Shown one piece after another: positions 51,407-60,655 of a stretch of 64,000 bases of DNA. Numbering within the stretch: the first letter of the stretch is position 1; each line of letters starts with the position of its first letter. The stretch is taken from the NCBI GenBank assembly GCA_021234155.1, contig JAJEKV010000028.1, positions 17,414,825 to 17,478,824 of the forward strand. Reading direction: 5' to 3'. The translations under genes were made by a program, and so were the position numbers. The notes under the pieces were generated by a model. That model saw only the letters and a list, made by a program, of their open reading frames with translations, ran no database searches and had not been told where the DNA came from. This DNA is from Isoetes taiwanensis. Taxonomy: Eukaryota; Streptophyta; Lycopodiopsida; Isoetales; Isoetaceae.

Positions 51407-51984
51407 CGTATTTGCGACCGTACAGTGAGCGTACACGGACCGTATAAATTCTACTCCACCTTTTTCCCTGGAGCTCCCGGATCAACAGGCGCTACTGGAA
51501 GGCGATAGAGAGAGAAAGACAAAGGCGCTAGAGAGAGAAGGCGTATAGGCCAAGGCCGGGCGAGGAGAAGGCGCCAAGAAGAGAAGGGATGAAATGAAAT
51601 GAGAGAAATGAAATGAAGTGAGAGAAATAAACCCGTCGACAATATGGCGCTGAAAAGATTTGGCCGCCAGCCCGGCCCTCGGCCCCACTTGAATTTCTTT
51701 GCATCCGTCCACCGCCTCAAAGGATTTGGCTCGCCAGGCCGTCCGCCACTACAATTTCAAAATTTGAATTTCCGCCCGTCCGCCACTTGAATTTTAGAAT
51801 TTGAATTCCCCGCCCGTCCGCCACTTGAATTTTAAAATTTGAATTCCCGCCACTTTTAAGTTTTTCGCATATATTGTGTCATCCCCTCGCCTCAAAGCCG
51901 TTTATAAAATCTGCGGGTACAGATATGGTAAACAGAAGGCGCTTTCGTCCTCGTATTCGCAGGTTGCGATTTTATGCTCCCCGT
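51407..51984. other. Putative promoter region of the ParB gene, with minisatellite
   Basis: Purine-rich GAGAGA/GAAATGA repeats at 51505-51630, then about three tandem units of 37-40 bp at 51738-51858 (CCGCCCGTCCGCCACTTGAA plus palindromic AATTTTAAAATTTGAATTC). I see no clear TATA box for the minus-strand gene. LTR A begins at 51985. Confidence 0.5.
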
Positions 51985-53480
51985 TGTGACGTTCCAGTAC
52001 GATATACGGTCTCAAGACGATACCGTCTTGCTACCGCGCCACGCAGCGTTACCGCCGTCAATCGGCGTATGCGCCGATGTATACCCAAGCAAGGACGCCC
52101 TAGGGGGCAACTTGCAATGGTGCGCACACTTTTTAGACCTTTAACCCATTAAAGGTAGACCAAGGGTCATGGAAAACCCTAAACCTAACTGATAGCCTAC
52201 ATAAGGCATCAAACTCTAACATTCCCCTTTTCACCCACAGACCTTCCAAGCTCCGATTCGCGCGCCTGAGGAGTCAATTCCAACTCCCACGATCTGTTGT
52301 GCGCCCCAGCTAGTCAGATCTCCTTTCCGACCGCATCTCGAAGCAGAACTGCGACATGGACGCCTTCGAATTCAGAGGAGTGAACCAGGGATCAGGTATT
52401 TAGTTGATTGAATAGCCTAAACCTTATTCCAGCCTTCGAACCAGTAGGTTTAGCCTATTAAATCACCCCTAGTAGCCAAGCAGATTCCGAGATTGACTCT
52501 AACTAATGAACCTAACTCTATGTATGATATAGATTAGTTCTTATTCTTTAGTTCTATGATGATGTGATGGACGGATGAATTCTGTGAACTCACTGTATTG
52601 GGAAGGGGGGTAGAGACTTGAAGCTTAGTAGATGATGCTCCTAGATAGTCCCTCTTAGTGCATTACTAGATTTCGGCCTGTGTACAAGAACCCCACCTGG
52701 TTGTGGGTGAAGGGACCAGACTGGCTCAGAACGAGGTTCGTGTTCTGACCCTTGACCGATCCCTCTGGCGTGTAAAGTCTACCGGGGATCAGAGTGACTA
52801 GGTCTAATGGCTTGCCACTGAGTGTGGGCAAGGCATGGGCTCGACACCCGTGGGGTGGAGTTCACCTTCCAGTGGGTTAAGTCGAATAAGGGCAGTGGCT
52901 CTCTAGTCACCTTGGGTCAGCATGTAGATCTCGGGTGGGAGTGATCCCTACCTGCCCCATCGGGCCTGGGGAGATGTAACCCAGGAGTAGCCCCTTTGGC
53001 TATGCACCCGGCGGGCTACAGTCAGGTCCCAACACTCTTCAACCTACTCTGCAAAGTGTGCACAGGAGGGGCGGATGGAGTGGACAACCCAATGCCATGT
53101 TCTTATGCCGGCCCAATCCATTGTCATGATTCTGTCTGCAATGAACTCTGGAGACCCAAGCCTGTCAGTCCATCCCTGTGCCTGAGCCTTGGGTAGGAAC
53201 TTCCTTTGTATTGTGCTGATCTTTGTCTATGCAGATGTTGGTGTACCACCCTTCGAGGTGGATATATGATGTTATGTTACTGACGTGTATGTTTACGCTT
53301 CCGCAGCTAGGTAGGCCCCGAGGGAGACGGGGTAAAATGACCCCTTCATTCTTCCCCACTGTGGATTCCAGATGGTCACAGTGATCTGTGGAGGGCCCTA
53401 TATCAGTATGGAGCTGGTATGGGGGATGAACTCCTGGTTGTATACGGTGCGGGCATCGTATACGAGTAGGGGACGTCACA
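51985..53480 (+). repeat. LTR A: 5' LTR of element E2
   Basis: A 1496-bp block TGTGACGTTCC...GGGGACGTCACA followed by a PBS, so a 5' LTR on the plus strand. It is almost identical, inverted, to LTR B. TATAC-rich imperfect palindromes lie just inside both ends. A 104-residue reverse-strand frame inside it differs at only two residues from the LTR B version, which reflects LTR similarity rather than a gene. Confidence 0.93.
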
Positions 53481-53481
53481 A

Positions 53482-53514
53482 TGGTATCAGAGCTATGTTC
53501 TTGGAGACCAAGAG
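53482..53514 (+). other. PBS of E2 and conserved stem-loop
   Basis: TGGTATCAGAGC (53482-53493), tRNA-iMet type. It is followed by TTCTTGG / CCAAGAG (53498-53504, 53508-53514), loop AGA. The equivalent stem is present after LTRs C and D. Confidence 0.88.
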
Positions 53515-53684
53515 CAAAGCACTGACCATGCTCCCAGTAGTACTAACTTGATAGGATCCTCAAGCCTCGAAAAGTGGGAAAATTTTTTCTCATTTTTGTA
53601 GTTTATGCTAAGCTAGTAATATTTAAGTGAATTGGAACTTAATAAGACTAAAAAGAATGAGCCAAAAACTTGCCAGGCAAGGTG

Positions 53685-53751
53685 GTCTCACAGGTCGCGC
53701 CTGGTCAAAGAACTAAACTTTAGTTTTTGAGCGAGGCGCTAGCTGTGAGAC
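53685..53751 (+). repeat. 67-bp hairpin, copy 1 (upstream of H3 ORF)
   Basis: An inverted repeat with outer arms GTCTCACAG / CTGTGAGAC, middle GCGCCTGGTCAA / TTGAGCGAGGCGC and centre AACTAAACTTTAGTT. The arms are about 33 bp with a few mismatches. Confidence 0.93.
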
Positions 53752-53874
53752 ATCGAGCCAAGATCACTCAAACATGATGAATTTGAGAAAAATAATGTGG
53801 TAAGGCTAGTTCTAAGATAGGAATTAATTAGAATAGCATGTTTAAATTACTTAAAATACTTAAAAATGTGTGAG

Positions 53875-53941
53875 ATCTCACAGCTCGCGCCTGGTCTAAA
53901 AACTAAACTTTAGTTTTTGAGCGAGGCGCGACCTGTGAGAC
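53875..53941 (+). repeat. 67-bp hairpin, copy 2 (upstream of H3 ORF)
   Basis: Same hairpin; inner arm bases differ from copy 1 (CTCGCGCC opposite GGCGCGACC). It ends 105 bp before the TATA box of the H3 ORF. Confidence 0.93.
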
Positions 53942-54045
53942 CAATAAGTAGAAAAAGTCTGAAATAAGTGTAAGTTTTAACTAAATAGGCGCCTTAGCGT
54001 GTTAAAAAGACCAACTTGAATTTTGACCTAAAAAATTTGCCAAGC

Positions 54046-54127
54046 TATAAATAGAAGTAGACCCCCCTCATTTGAACATTCCCGCCTTAGAAACCAGCTC
54101 TCGCTCCCTAAGGCGATCTTTGGCGCC
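54046..54127 (+). promoter_or_regulatory. Promoter of the H3-like ORF: TATA box and E2F-type site
   Basis: TATAAATA at 54046-54053, 109 bp upstream of the ATG. ATTCCCGCC (54078-54086) and TTTGGCGCC (54119-54127) match the E2F/DP consensus (TTTSSCGC) or nearly so. Histone genes are typically S-phase genes, and E2F sites would fit. The sequence around the TATA box (CTATAAATAG, then CCCTCATTT) is repeated in the ORF2 promoter. Confidence 0.6.
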
Positions 54128-54154
54128 CGAGATCCGATTGACGATCCATCAAAC

Positions 54155-55444
54155 ATGGCACAGACCAAGCAGACTGCGAGGAAAGCCCGCCCAGGCGAAG
54201 CAACCAGCGCCCTTGACTCCAACACGATTCGGCGCATGCTTCAGGAGCGCCTTCTTGACCCCAACGGTCAATCTTCTTCGAGTGAGGGAGAACCTTCGAA
54301 CGAGCACAATCAAGAAGAAGAAGTACACTCAGAAGCAGGAACGGAGATAATTGAGGAACAGGAGGAGGGAGCGCAGCGGGAAAAGAGGACCAAGGCCCGA
54401 GAGGAACAGAGGATGCCGACTCCAGAGCCGACCATTGAAGAACAAGTCGAAGCCTGGATTCGAGAAAAAGAAGCGGAGGAGCAGCAAGAGCAGAGCGAGC
54501 CGAGGCTCGAGCCGGCAGAGGAAGCAGACCTCGCTGCTTTTATCAGGAAGTATGAACGCCGAGAGAGGAAAAGGGAACAAAAGAAGAGGAAGAGGGAAGA
54601 AGAGGAGGCAAAAGCGGCCGAGAAGCTCAAGAAGAAGAAAGGGAAATGGGTGGGGAGCCCCAGGAAGCTCAAGGAAGTCCCCATGGTGAAAAAGCCCAAC
54701 CCCAAGATCACCATTACCGAACGCCCACCCGATCAGCCCCCGGCCTCCTCAGAGGATTCTGACGAAGAACCTAACCCCAACACAGGAGGGGCAAGTTCTT
54801 CCAAACCCCCGACTGTTGAGCAGGTGGTAACCGAGCAGGTAGCGCCCGAGGAGGAGCAGCAGGACACAGTGAAGAAGCCCCCTCCTTACCCGAAATGGGA
54901 CAGGAAGAAGCAACCCCGGCCTGCTCGGGAGTCCTATGTAACTAACCCCGTTAGAATCTACAAGCGAAAGATGCGGGAGCACGAGGCCTATATGAAGGAG
55001 TGGGAGGTATACAACTCCTACTACCAGGAGAACAGAGTCAGGACCATCGAAGGAGGACACCCAACCAAGCAGCAGACCCTAAGACCGCCACCACCTAAGC
55101 CCAAGGTCCCGAAAAAGCCAGCAAAGAAGAAGGTCGACAGGAAGGAGGTGGAGAGAAGAGCATTACGGGAGATTCGGCACTTCCAGCGCAGCTACGGCCT
55201 CCTAATTCCCCGTGCCCCCTTTGCTCGGCTAGTTCGAGAGGTGATGCAGGACTTCAGGACGGACTACAGGGTCACGGATGAGATGCTGCTCGCATTACAG
55301 GAAGCAGCGGAGCAGAAAATAGTGCAACATTTTGAAGACTCGACGGCTTGCACTGTTCACGCTAAGCGAGTAACCCTCATGAGACAAGATATGCTCCTTG
55401 CTAGTCGCATTAAGGGAGAACGCCCTCAAACCTTTTGTAAATAA
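54155..55444 (+). CDS. Giant histone H3-like protein (429 aa)
   Basis: Begins MAQTKQTARKARPGEAT, almost the H3 tail: residues corresponding to A1, T3, K4, Q5, T6, A7, R8 and K9 are kept; R2 is Q, S10 is A and K14 is E. Residues 20-335 are an inserted low-complexity charged region: acidic at about 40-150, a basic nuclear-signal-like stretch (KKRKREEEEAKAAEKLKKKK) near 155, Pro/Ser-rich sequence, then KKPAKKKVDRKEVE. Residues 336-429 are a full H3 fold: alpha-N ALREIR, alpha-1 FARLVREVMQDF, alpha-2 EMLLALQEAA through HFEDSTACTVHAK, L2 RVTLM, alpha-3 QDMLLASRIKGER. By hand about 52 of 87 positions equal remembered canonical H3. H3 is normally 135 residues. The frame is intact, with its own promoter. 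It would be expected to pair with H4 and enter nucleosomes; that is inference. Confidence 0.95.
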   Translation: MAQTKQTARKARPGEATSALDSNTIRRMLQERLLDPNGQSSSSEGEPSNEHNQEEEVHSEAGTEIIEEQEEGAQREKRTKAREEQRMPTPEPTIEEQVEAWIREKEAEEQQEQSEPRLEPAEEADLAAFIRKYERRERKREQKKRKREEEEAKAAEKLKKKKGKWVGSPRKLKEVPMVKKPNPKITITERPPDQPPASSEDSDEEPNPNTGGASSSKPPTVEQVVTEQVAPEEEQQDTVKKPPPYPKWDRKKQPRPARESYVTNPVRIYKRKMREHEAYMKEWEVYNSYYQENRVRTIEGGHPTKQQTLRPPPPKPKVPKKPAKKKVDRKEVERRALREIRHFQRSYGLLIPRAPFARLVREVMQDFRTDYRVTDEMLLALQEAAEQKIVQHFEDSTACTVHAKRVTLMRQDMLLASRIKGERPQTFCK

Positions 55445-55574
55445 TCGAAAAATTTTGTAATAATAGAACAATTTTGAGTACTTTAATTGTCTGAACTTGC
55501 TTAATTAGGACAAGTTAGCAGGTTTTAGTTTTTATTTTAGTAAAATAGGACATTTGCAGACCGAAAGGCGTGAT

Positions 55575-55641
55575 GTCTCACAGCTCGCGCCTGGTCAAGA
55601 AACTAAACTTTAGTTTTTGAGCGAGGCGCAAGCTGTGAGAC
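55575..55641 (+). repeat. 67-bp hairpin, copy 3 (between H3 ORF and ORF2)
   Basis: Same hairpin, 131 bp after the H3 stop codon. Arms GTCTCACAGCTCGCGCC / GGCGCAAGCTGTGAGAC. Confidence 0.93.
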
Positions 55642-55774
55642 CTTGCCCAAACTTGCCCAAAACAGCTCCAAATTGACCAAATAAGGGGTCAATTCTACCT
55701 GATTTGATGAGCCCGTCATCCTTACACCCTTAAATTACCTAAATTGGACACGTTTTGATCAAAATGGGACTGAT

Positions 55775-55841
55775 GTCTCACAGGTCGTGCCTGGTCAAGA
55801 AACTAAACTTTAGTTTTTGAGCGAGGCGCTAGCTGTGAGAC
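55775..55841 (+). repeat. 67-bp hairpin, copy 4 (between H3 ORF and ORF2)
   Basis: Same hairpin, 200 bp after copy 3 (copies 1 and 2 are 190 bp apart). It lies 190 bp before the ORF2 TATA box. Confidence 0.93.
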
Positions 55842-56031
55842 CTCCTACCATTTCTTCACCAAAACTTGCCCAAATGATCTTCAACCTGTTGTATAGCATC
55901 TTTAGGTAATCCAGTCATGCTAAAACCCTTGAATTAGTCTTCAAATTCCCATTTTGGCCTCAGTATAGGCTAGAATTACCCAACCCCAAGAATTTTCCAA
56001 GTCACCCAAAAATTAGGGTTTTCCTCTTTTC

Positions 56032-56039
56032 TATAAATA
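56032..56039 (+). promoter_or_regulatory. TATA box of E2 ORF2
   Basis: TATAAATA in the context CTATAAATAGGTCCCTCATTT, matching the H3 promoter context, 115 bp before the ORF2 ATG. Confidence 0.65.
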
Positions 56040-56153
56040 GGTCCCTCATTTCACACGTAGCACCCTACAAGTTTGCTCCTGCCCTCTTAGCCGATTTTCC
56101 AACTCCCAGAGGCGCTCTTGCAACCGTTTGCTACTCTCTCCCTCATTAAGCTC

Positions 56154-56793
56154 ATGACAACCTCTGATTTCCGCAGATGGTACAGCGCCAGCGCTCATGC
56201 TGCCGAGGCCGACATCGATGAAATTTTCCATGTCTTCCGGAAGGAGGTAGACGTCCAAGCAACTTTGCACGCAACCCCAGCTTACAGCAGAGTCCTGTCT
56301 GAATTCCAAGCTAGGGTAGAGCCATCACTAGTGCAGCTTCCACCTTGCGTAGGCTACTTTGTTCCTAGGCAATCCCTTCAAGCAGCTTTAGGCGATGTTC
56401 CAAACATTGCCAAGTATCTCACAAACAAGGCCCAGCGCACGCCCGAGCCAATGGTCCTAACTGTCAACAGGACCAAATATTTCTCTTTTAACACTGCCCT
56501 AGCAATTTTCCTTACCCATCGTGCCGAGAACACCGTGGGAGAAACCTCCATTCCCCCCATGGACGTGGACCCATTAGCCATTCCTTACGCAGTATGAACA
56601 GGAGCAGGAAGGAAAAGAAGAAGAGGAGTCAGAAAAAGAGGAGGAAGACTACGTCGAGCTCGACCCAGCGGAAGAGCGGCGACAAGCAGAACAAGAGTGG
56701 CAAGACTTCGAAAGAAGCCGGCAAACTCTTAGAATCGCGCCACCCCTTGGGCTAGGTATTACAAGCCTAGCCCCCATCCAGGGTTTCCCTTAA
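56154..56793 (+). CDS. E2 ORF2: unknown protein with acidic tail (one frameshift)
   Basis: I start at the ATG at 56154 (MTTSDFRRWYSASAHAAEAD); the frame is open upstream, but only non-ATG codons precede. Residues 1-148 look folded (HVFRKEVDVQATLHATPAYS, YFVPRQSLQAALGDV, VLTVNRTKYFSFNTALAIFL) and stop at 56597. The +1 frame, open from 56578, continues with a strongly acidic tail (YEQEQEGKEEEESEKEEEDY) to a stop at 56793, so one base was lost or gained between 56578 and 56597, or a tiny intron ends at CGCAG|TATG. The VLTVNRTKY...FNTALAIFL segment weakly resembles the end of E1 ORF1, which may make this the gag-like partner. No zinc knuckle. Confidence 0.55.
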
Positions 56794-59323
56794 GAGGCGA
56801 ATATTCGCTAAATTGCTATATTTAAGGTTTTTTTAAAAATTCGAAACGAATCGTAGGTAGGTTCCCTATTTATTTCTTTCTTTATATTTAGCCAAAATTT
56901 TATGGTGGAGGTTACCGCCGAGCCCGAGTTCGCCCTAATGACGATGGCGGCATTCTTTGGATTCGTCTGGATCTCTATGCGAGGTCTATCGATTCTACTT
57001 CGATTCGCCTCTTATGAGTACCCAGATGGTGTTCCTGCCTAGCTATTTTTAAGAATAATTTCTGCTAAAGACTGCAAATTTGTCGACAGGTATGAATTGG
57101 ATCCGACCTACTACTCTGATTATATTTTTTGATAACTTGGGGCACATAATGATGGAGTTTCTTGAGCTTCTTGCTCATCTTTAAGTCAAGCTACAAAAGC
57201 GATGGTTGCACTTATGTTTTTTCAAAGTATAGAAAACAATGCTTCCACATGATTCTTACATTTTTATCTTTCATTTGTCTTTGTAGATATTCTAGAAGAT
57301 GCAACGAAAAGCATAGAATACTCAATAAGAAGACTTATGGATGTAGGATTAGCATATAAAAGATCTTGAAGAGGTAAGCAAGTCATTTTAACTGCTAGGA
57401 TGTTCTATTAGTTTTCACGCGTGTGCAATATATTTTCAAGTTGATTTTGATTTAAAAGCCAGCAAATGTAGCCGCATGCATTAGCATAATCACTACTTGT
57501 TGGTTGCAAGGCCCTCATTGCATTAACTATGTATTTGACCCTCGCATTTTATTTTCCTTTCTCCTACATTGTGTTTTTTTATATACGATGAAAGAACTAT
57601 TTTCTATTGTTTTAACAAAGAGCAATGCAAATGTAAACTTATTTATATTCAGGTTGGGAATAAAGATCGCTACAATGGACACTAATATTATGCCAATAAA
57701 GGCACGCAAGCCTTTCCATTGGAATTAGAAGTAATCTCTTAGAGCAGAGCCTCGCACACATCAGTTCCTTTCTCCCTTACTAGATCTTAGAGGAGATTAT
57801 AACTTTTATGAGAAAACAAGTGGAAAACAAGAGATCTAAAGTTAAGAATGTCAAGCAAGAAAATAGAGCTAGGGCGATGGATATATTATCCGTAGCAAGG
57901 TAACTTTGCTTCCGTGAAATGCAAATGAGTTGTTCAAAAGTTGACCACTTGTTTGCCACCTTCTATGATAAGTACATCCGAAAATAGCTATTTATGACGT
58001 TGAATATAATTTGGAGACGGTGTTTTGTTTGCATATATTACCTTTTTAACCATTGCAAGTTATAATTCCGAAGCCTTTTGTTCTAGGATCGATGATAGAA
58101 TGTATCCAAGCAGTTCATAGTGGCAAAGAATCATTTGGGTCTCTTAAAGCTAAAGTGGCCACTCTCTTCCTCTAAGTAAACCGCCAAACATGTACGCCTT
58201 GAGCCCTTATGATAATCATTTGTTATTAGTTATTTTGTTGCTTGCATTAACTTTCCTCTTACGGATATTTTATGAAGCGTCGACCGTGGAAGAAAATTCT
58301 TTATGTTAATCACCCCCGCCATTGGAAACTCGGAGCAAGTAAATGCCATTTTACATTGCAAACCAAAGATCTTCAAGTCAAAGTGATATTATGAAGCAAA
58401 CCGAAGTTTACGCTTTTTTTGCTTTGCATCCAATGGCTATACATGCCCATACATGTCTCAAAATTCTCTTTTAATGGAGGGTACCGAGATTAACAAGTGA
58501 CAAAAATCTGGTTAAGACCCATTTTACACCTCTTTTTGGTCTGCTCAATTAGCTTGCTTCGTGTTAGCACTCTCAAGTGATTCCAGATGATACATAGCAC
58601 ATGCCGATTTCCATGGGTCATTGCTAATATGTATTGTATTATACAGTTTGAGGCTCGGGATTACAGCCAAAGTATTTGTATATATACAATGTTGAATGTA
58701 TATTGGTTTTATCGAGAATTATTGATATGGTCGATATAGTGAATGTTAGTTTCTCAAGTGTGCCCCCTCGTGGTGCGCATTTGTTATCCCCATCGTGATT
58801 TGCTTTTCCCCACAAAATTACCATTTTGGCATGTGATTGAAATGGCCTTGCAAAGAACTGGCATGGAATCCTAATGGCCTTGCGATTGCCCTTTACACAA
58901 TTTTGATATTTGAATTTCGAAATTTGTTTACTCTCTAAAACATTATACATTAAAAATTCAAGTGAATTAGAATGGAGACAAATGTTCAAGGTCTTTGAGT
59001 TAATACAATTTTTTGGTGTTGCATGATATGAATAACATGAGGGAAATGTTTGTCTAGCTACTTGTGACACATAAGTTGCCTTGTTGGAGTTGAGTTATAC
59101 GTTGTAGATGACAAATTTGCCTTTTCCAATTACCAATAATGAGACATCAAAGAATCCCATGCCTTAGAAACATTTTCCATTTCCAATTACCAATAAGAAA
59201 TGCGACATCAAAGAACCCCATGCCTTAGAACATTTTCCATTATGTTGATCGAAAATTCGCCTTCAACACTATGTCAAAACATAAGAAAACAAAATATTCG
59301 CCACTATTAACTAACCTTCAAAA
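56794..59323. other. Internal E2 region without a recognised gene
   Basis: About 2.5 kb, AT-rich, with short frames only. Before ORF3 it includes a tandem duplication at about 59123-59240 (TTTCCAATTACCAATAA, CATGCCTTAGAA). No reverse transcriptase, integrase or protease motif was found on either strand. Confidence 0.55.
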
Positions 59324-60232
59324 TTGAAATTCGCCAAATGTTCTAAAGTTACCCGCTTAAAAGTTTTTCTTAAGGGAAACCCTGCCCCCATCATTGTCGA
59401 GGGCGAAGAATTTTTGCTCCTAAGCGACATCCAAAACCTCCCGGAGTGCAGGGAAAGGGAGTATCGACCTGAAGAGTTGCTGCACCAACTCCGAAGAACG
59501 GACCTGGACGACTTCATCGTCCGAGGAGCCTCCAACTTCCCACTCCAAGTAAGGGAAGCCGACACTTACACGGGAGAGTCGACCTCCGACATCCAAGCCT
59601 ACAGCAACATCAGGCAGATTATGGAGGCAGACCGGGCCGCAAACCAACTACCAACGGAGGAAGAATTCCTTGCTCTACAGGAACAGATGGGGATCCGCCA
59701 CGCAACCTCGAACATCTTAACGGCAAGCTCTTCGGCAACGCCTTCCCGGGAAAGAAGAGGCGAGTTCGACCTCAGGAGAGCTTCAGCAACAGTCAGAGAC
59801 TACAGGGAGCTCACCACGGTAGAGGTTGATGACTATGCGGGCAGACACAGAGCTGGAGGCCGAGCGGGCGAAGACCCCTCACGCAACGACAGGTCGTTGC
59901 GGTATTACCTTCCCCTACTGATGGATGGAAGACTAGCGGTAATTCACCGCAAATTCACCCCCAGGGGCGAGGAGGGAGTATCGATGCTAATTGCGCTCTC
60001 AGGCTTTGGCCGGCATGCTCGGCTACCCCTTAACACCGAGTATGCCATCCTGGTTAAGAGAGCGGTAGCACTGGATGTTTTTGACTTCGCCATACCTTAC
60101 AGACGGCAGGGAAGACTGGCAGTGACCGCCGCCTATACTTCCGAGCGCAGGATAGAAGAGTTGGCGAGAGCTTTGCAGGGGGGATCTTCAGTCAACGTCC
60201 TTAGGAACTTAGGTCATTCAGTGGGAACAGCC
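59324..60232 (+). CDS. E2 ORF3: conserved protein shared with E1, truncated by an LTR
   Basis: The frame is open from 59324 with a TTG first codon, so the true start or an upstream exon is unknown. Blocks: LKGNPAPIIVEGEEFLLLSD, RRTDLDDFIVRG, PTEEEFLALQEQMG, SLRYYLPLLMDGRLAVIHRK, MLIALSGFGRHARL and AILVKRAVALDVFDFAIPYR. These line up in order with E1 ORF3 (EYLILEDI, DDFLDF, TRFFLSAFRHGEV, LRAISTLAGY, LVQRDLAIVAL). The coding sequence meets TGTGACGTTCC at 60233 and stops ten codons into the LTR at 60262, so the natural C-terminus is lost. The ALDVF...RRQGRLAV stretch recalls part of histone H4 but is absent from the E1 copy, so I consider it chance. Confidence 0.65.
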
Positions 60233-60344
60233 TGTGACGTTCCAGGGGAATATACGCTATAAATACGTATATTCCTGGACCCGTCACTATACAAGTCTAT
60301 CTTCATAGCCTTGTATACCATAGATTGTGGCACTATACATTCCC

Positions 60345-60655
60345 TTAAACCTTATAGTATTTTGCAAAACTCAATATACAGTATACAAAAACTTGTACAT
60401 GCATACCCCACAAACGAGGATCGCTATGTACGGTCCAGATCAAGGAATATAGGGCAAATATGCCTATCCGACAGCTCTCGATGCCTGGAGTAACCCCCCG
60501 TGTGAATATGCACCCAAACCAAAGGGGGTTTTAGGGGGATGTTAATTTAAATGTATTGGATGTAATGGTTTGTGTTAATTAATGTTGATTGTAGTGATGT
60601 GTTGGTTGTTATTATGCTATATATTACTAAAAAAAATTTGGGCCCTTCGGGCCCT
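60345..60655 (+). repeat. Shared blocks, also at 46850-47215
   Basis: Direct block 60350-60489 and inverted block 60492-60655, the latter ending in the palindrome GGGCCCTTCGGGCCC (60641-60655) preceded by an A/T run. It spans the junction between LTR D and its insertion. Confidence 0.75.

Larger units (their letters stand above)
51985..60232 (+). mobile_element. Element E2: non-autonomous LTR element carrying a histone H3 protein
   Basis: Order: LTR A, PBS, stem-loop, two 67-bp hairpins, TATA promoter, H3-like ORF, two more 67-bp hairpins, TATA promoter, ORF2, about 2.5 kb without genes, ORF3. ORF3 is cut at 60232 by the TGTGACG end of another LTR. No gag CCHC motif, protease, reverse transcriptase or integrase was found, so mobilisation would need enzymes from another element. 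Its own 3' LTR lies beyond the nested element or is lost. An alternative is that the genes lie next to a solo 5' LTR by chance; the PBS makes an internal region more likely. Confidence 0.6.

Noticed and set aside
59324-60262. Possible histone H4 resemblance in E2 ORF3 (ALDVF...RRQGRL) and histone-like alpha2-alpha3 in E1 ORF3
   Set aside because: The matching residues are not shared between the two homologous ORFs and the alignment needs gaps, so it is likely chance. A profile search would decide.
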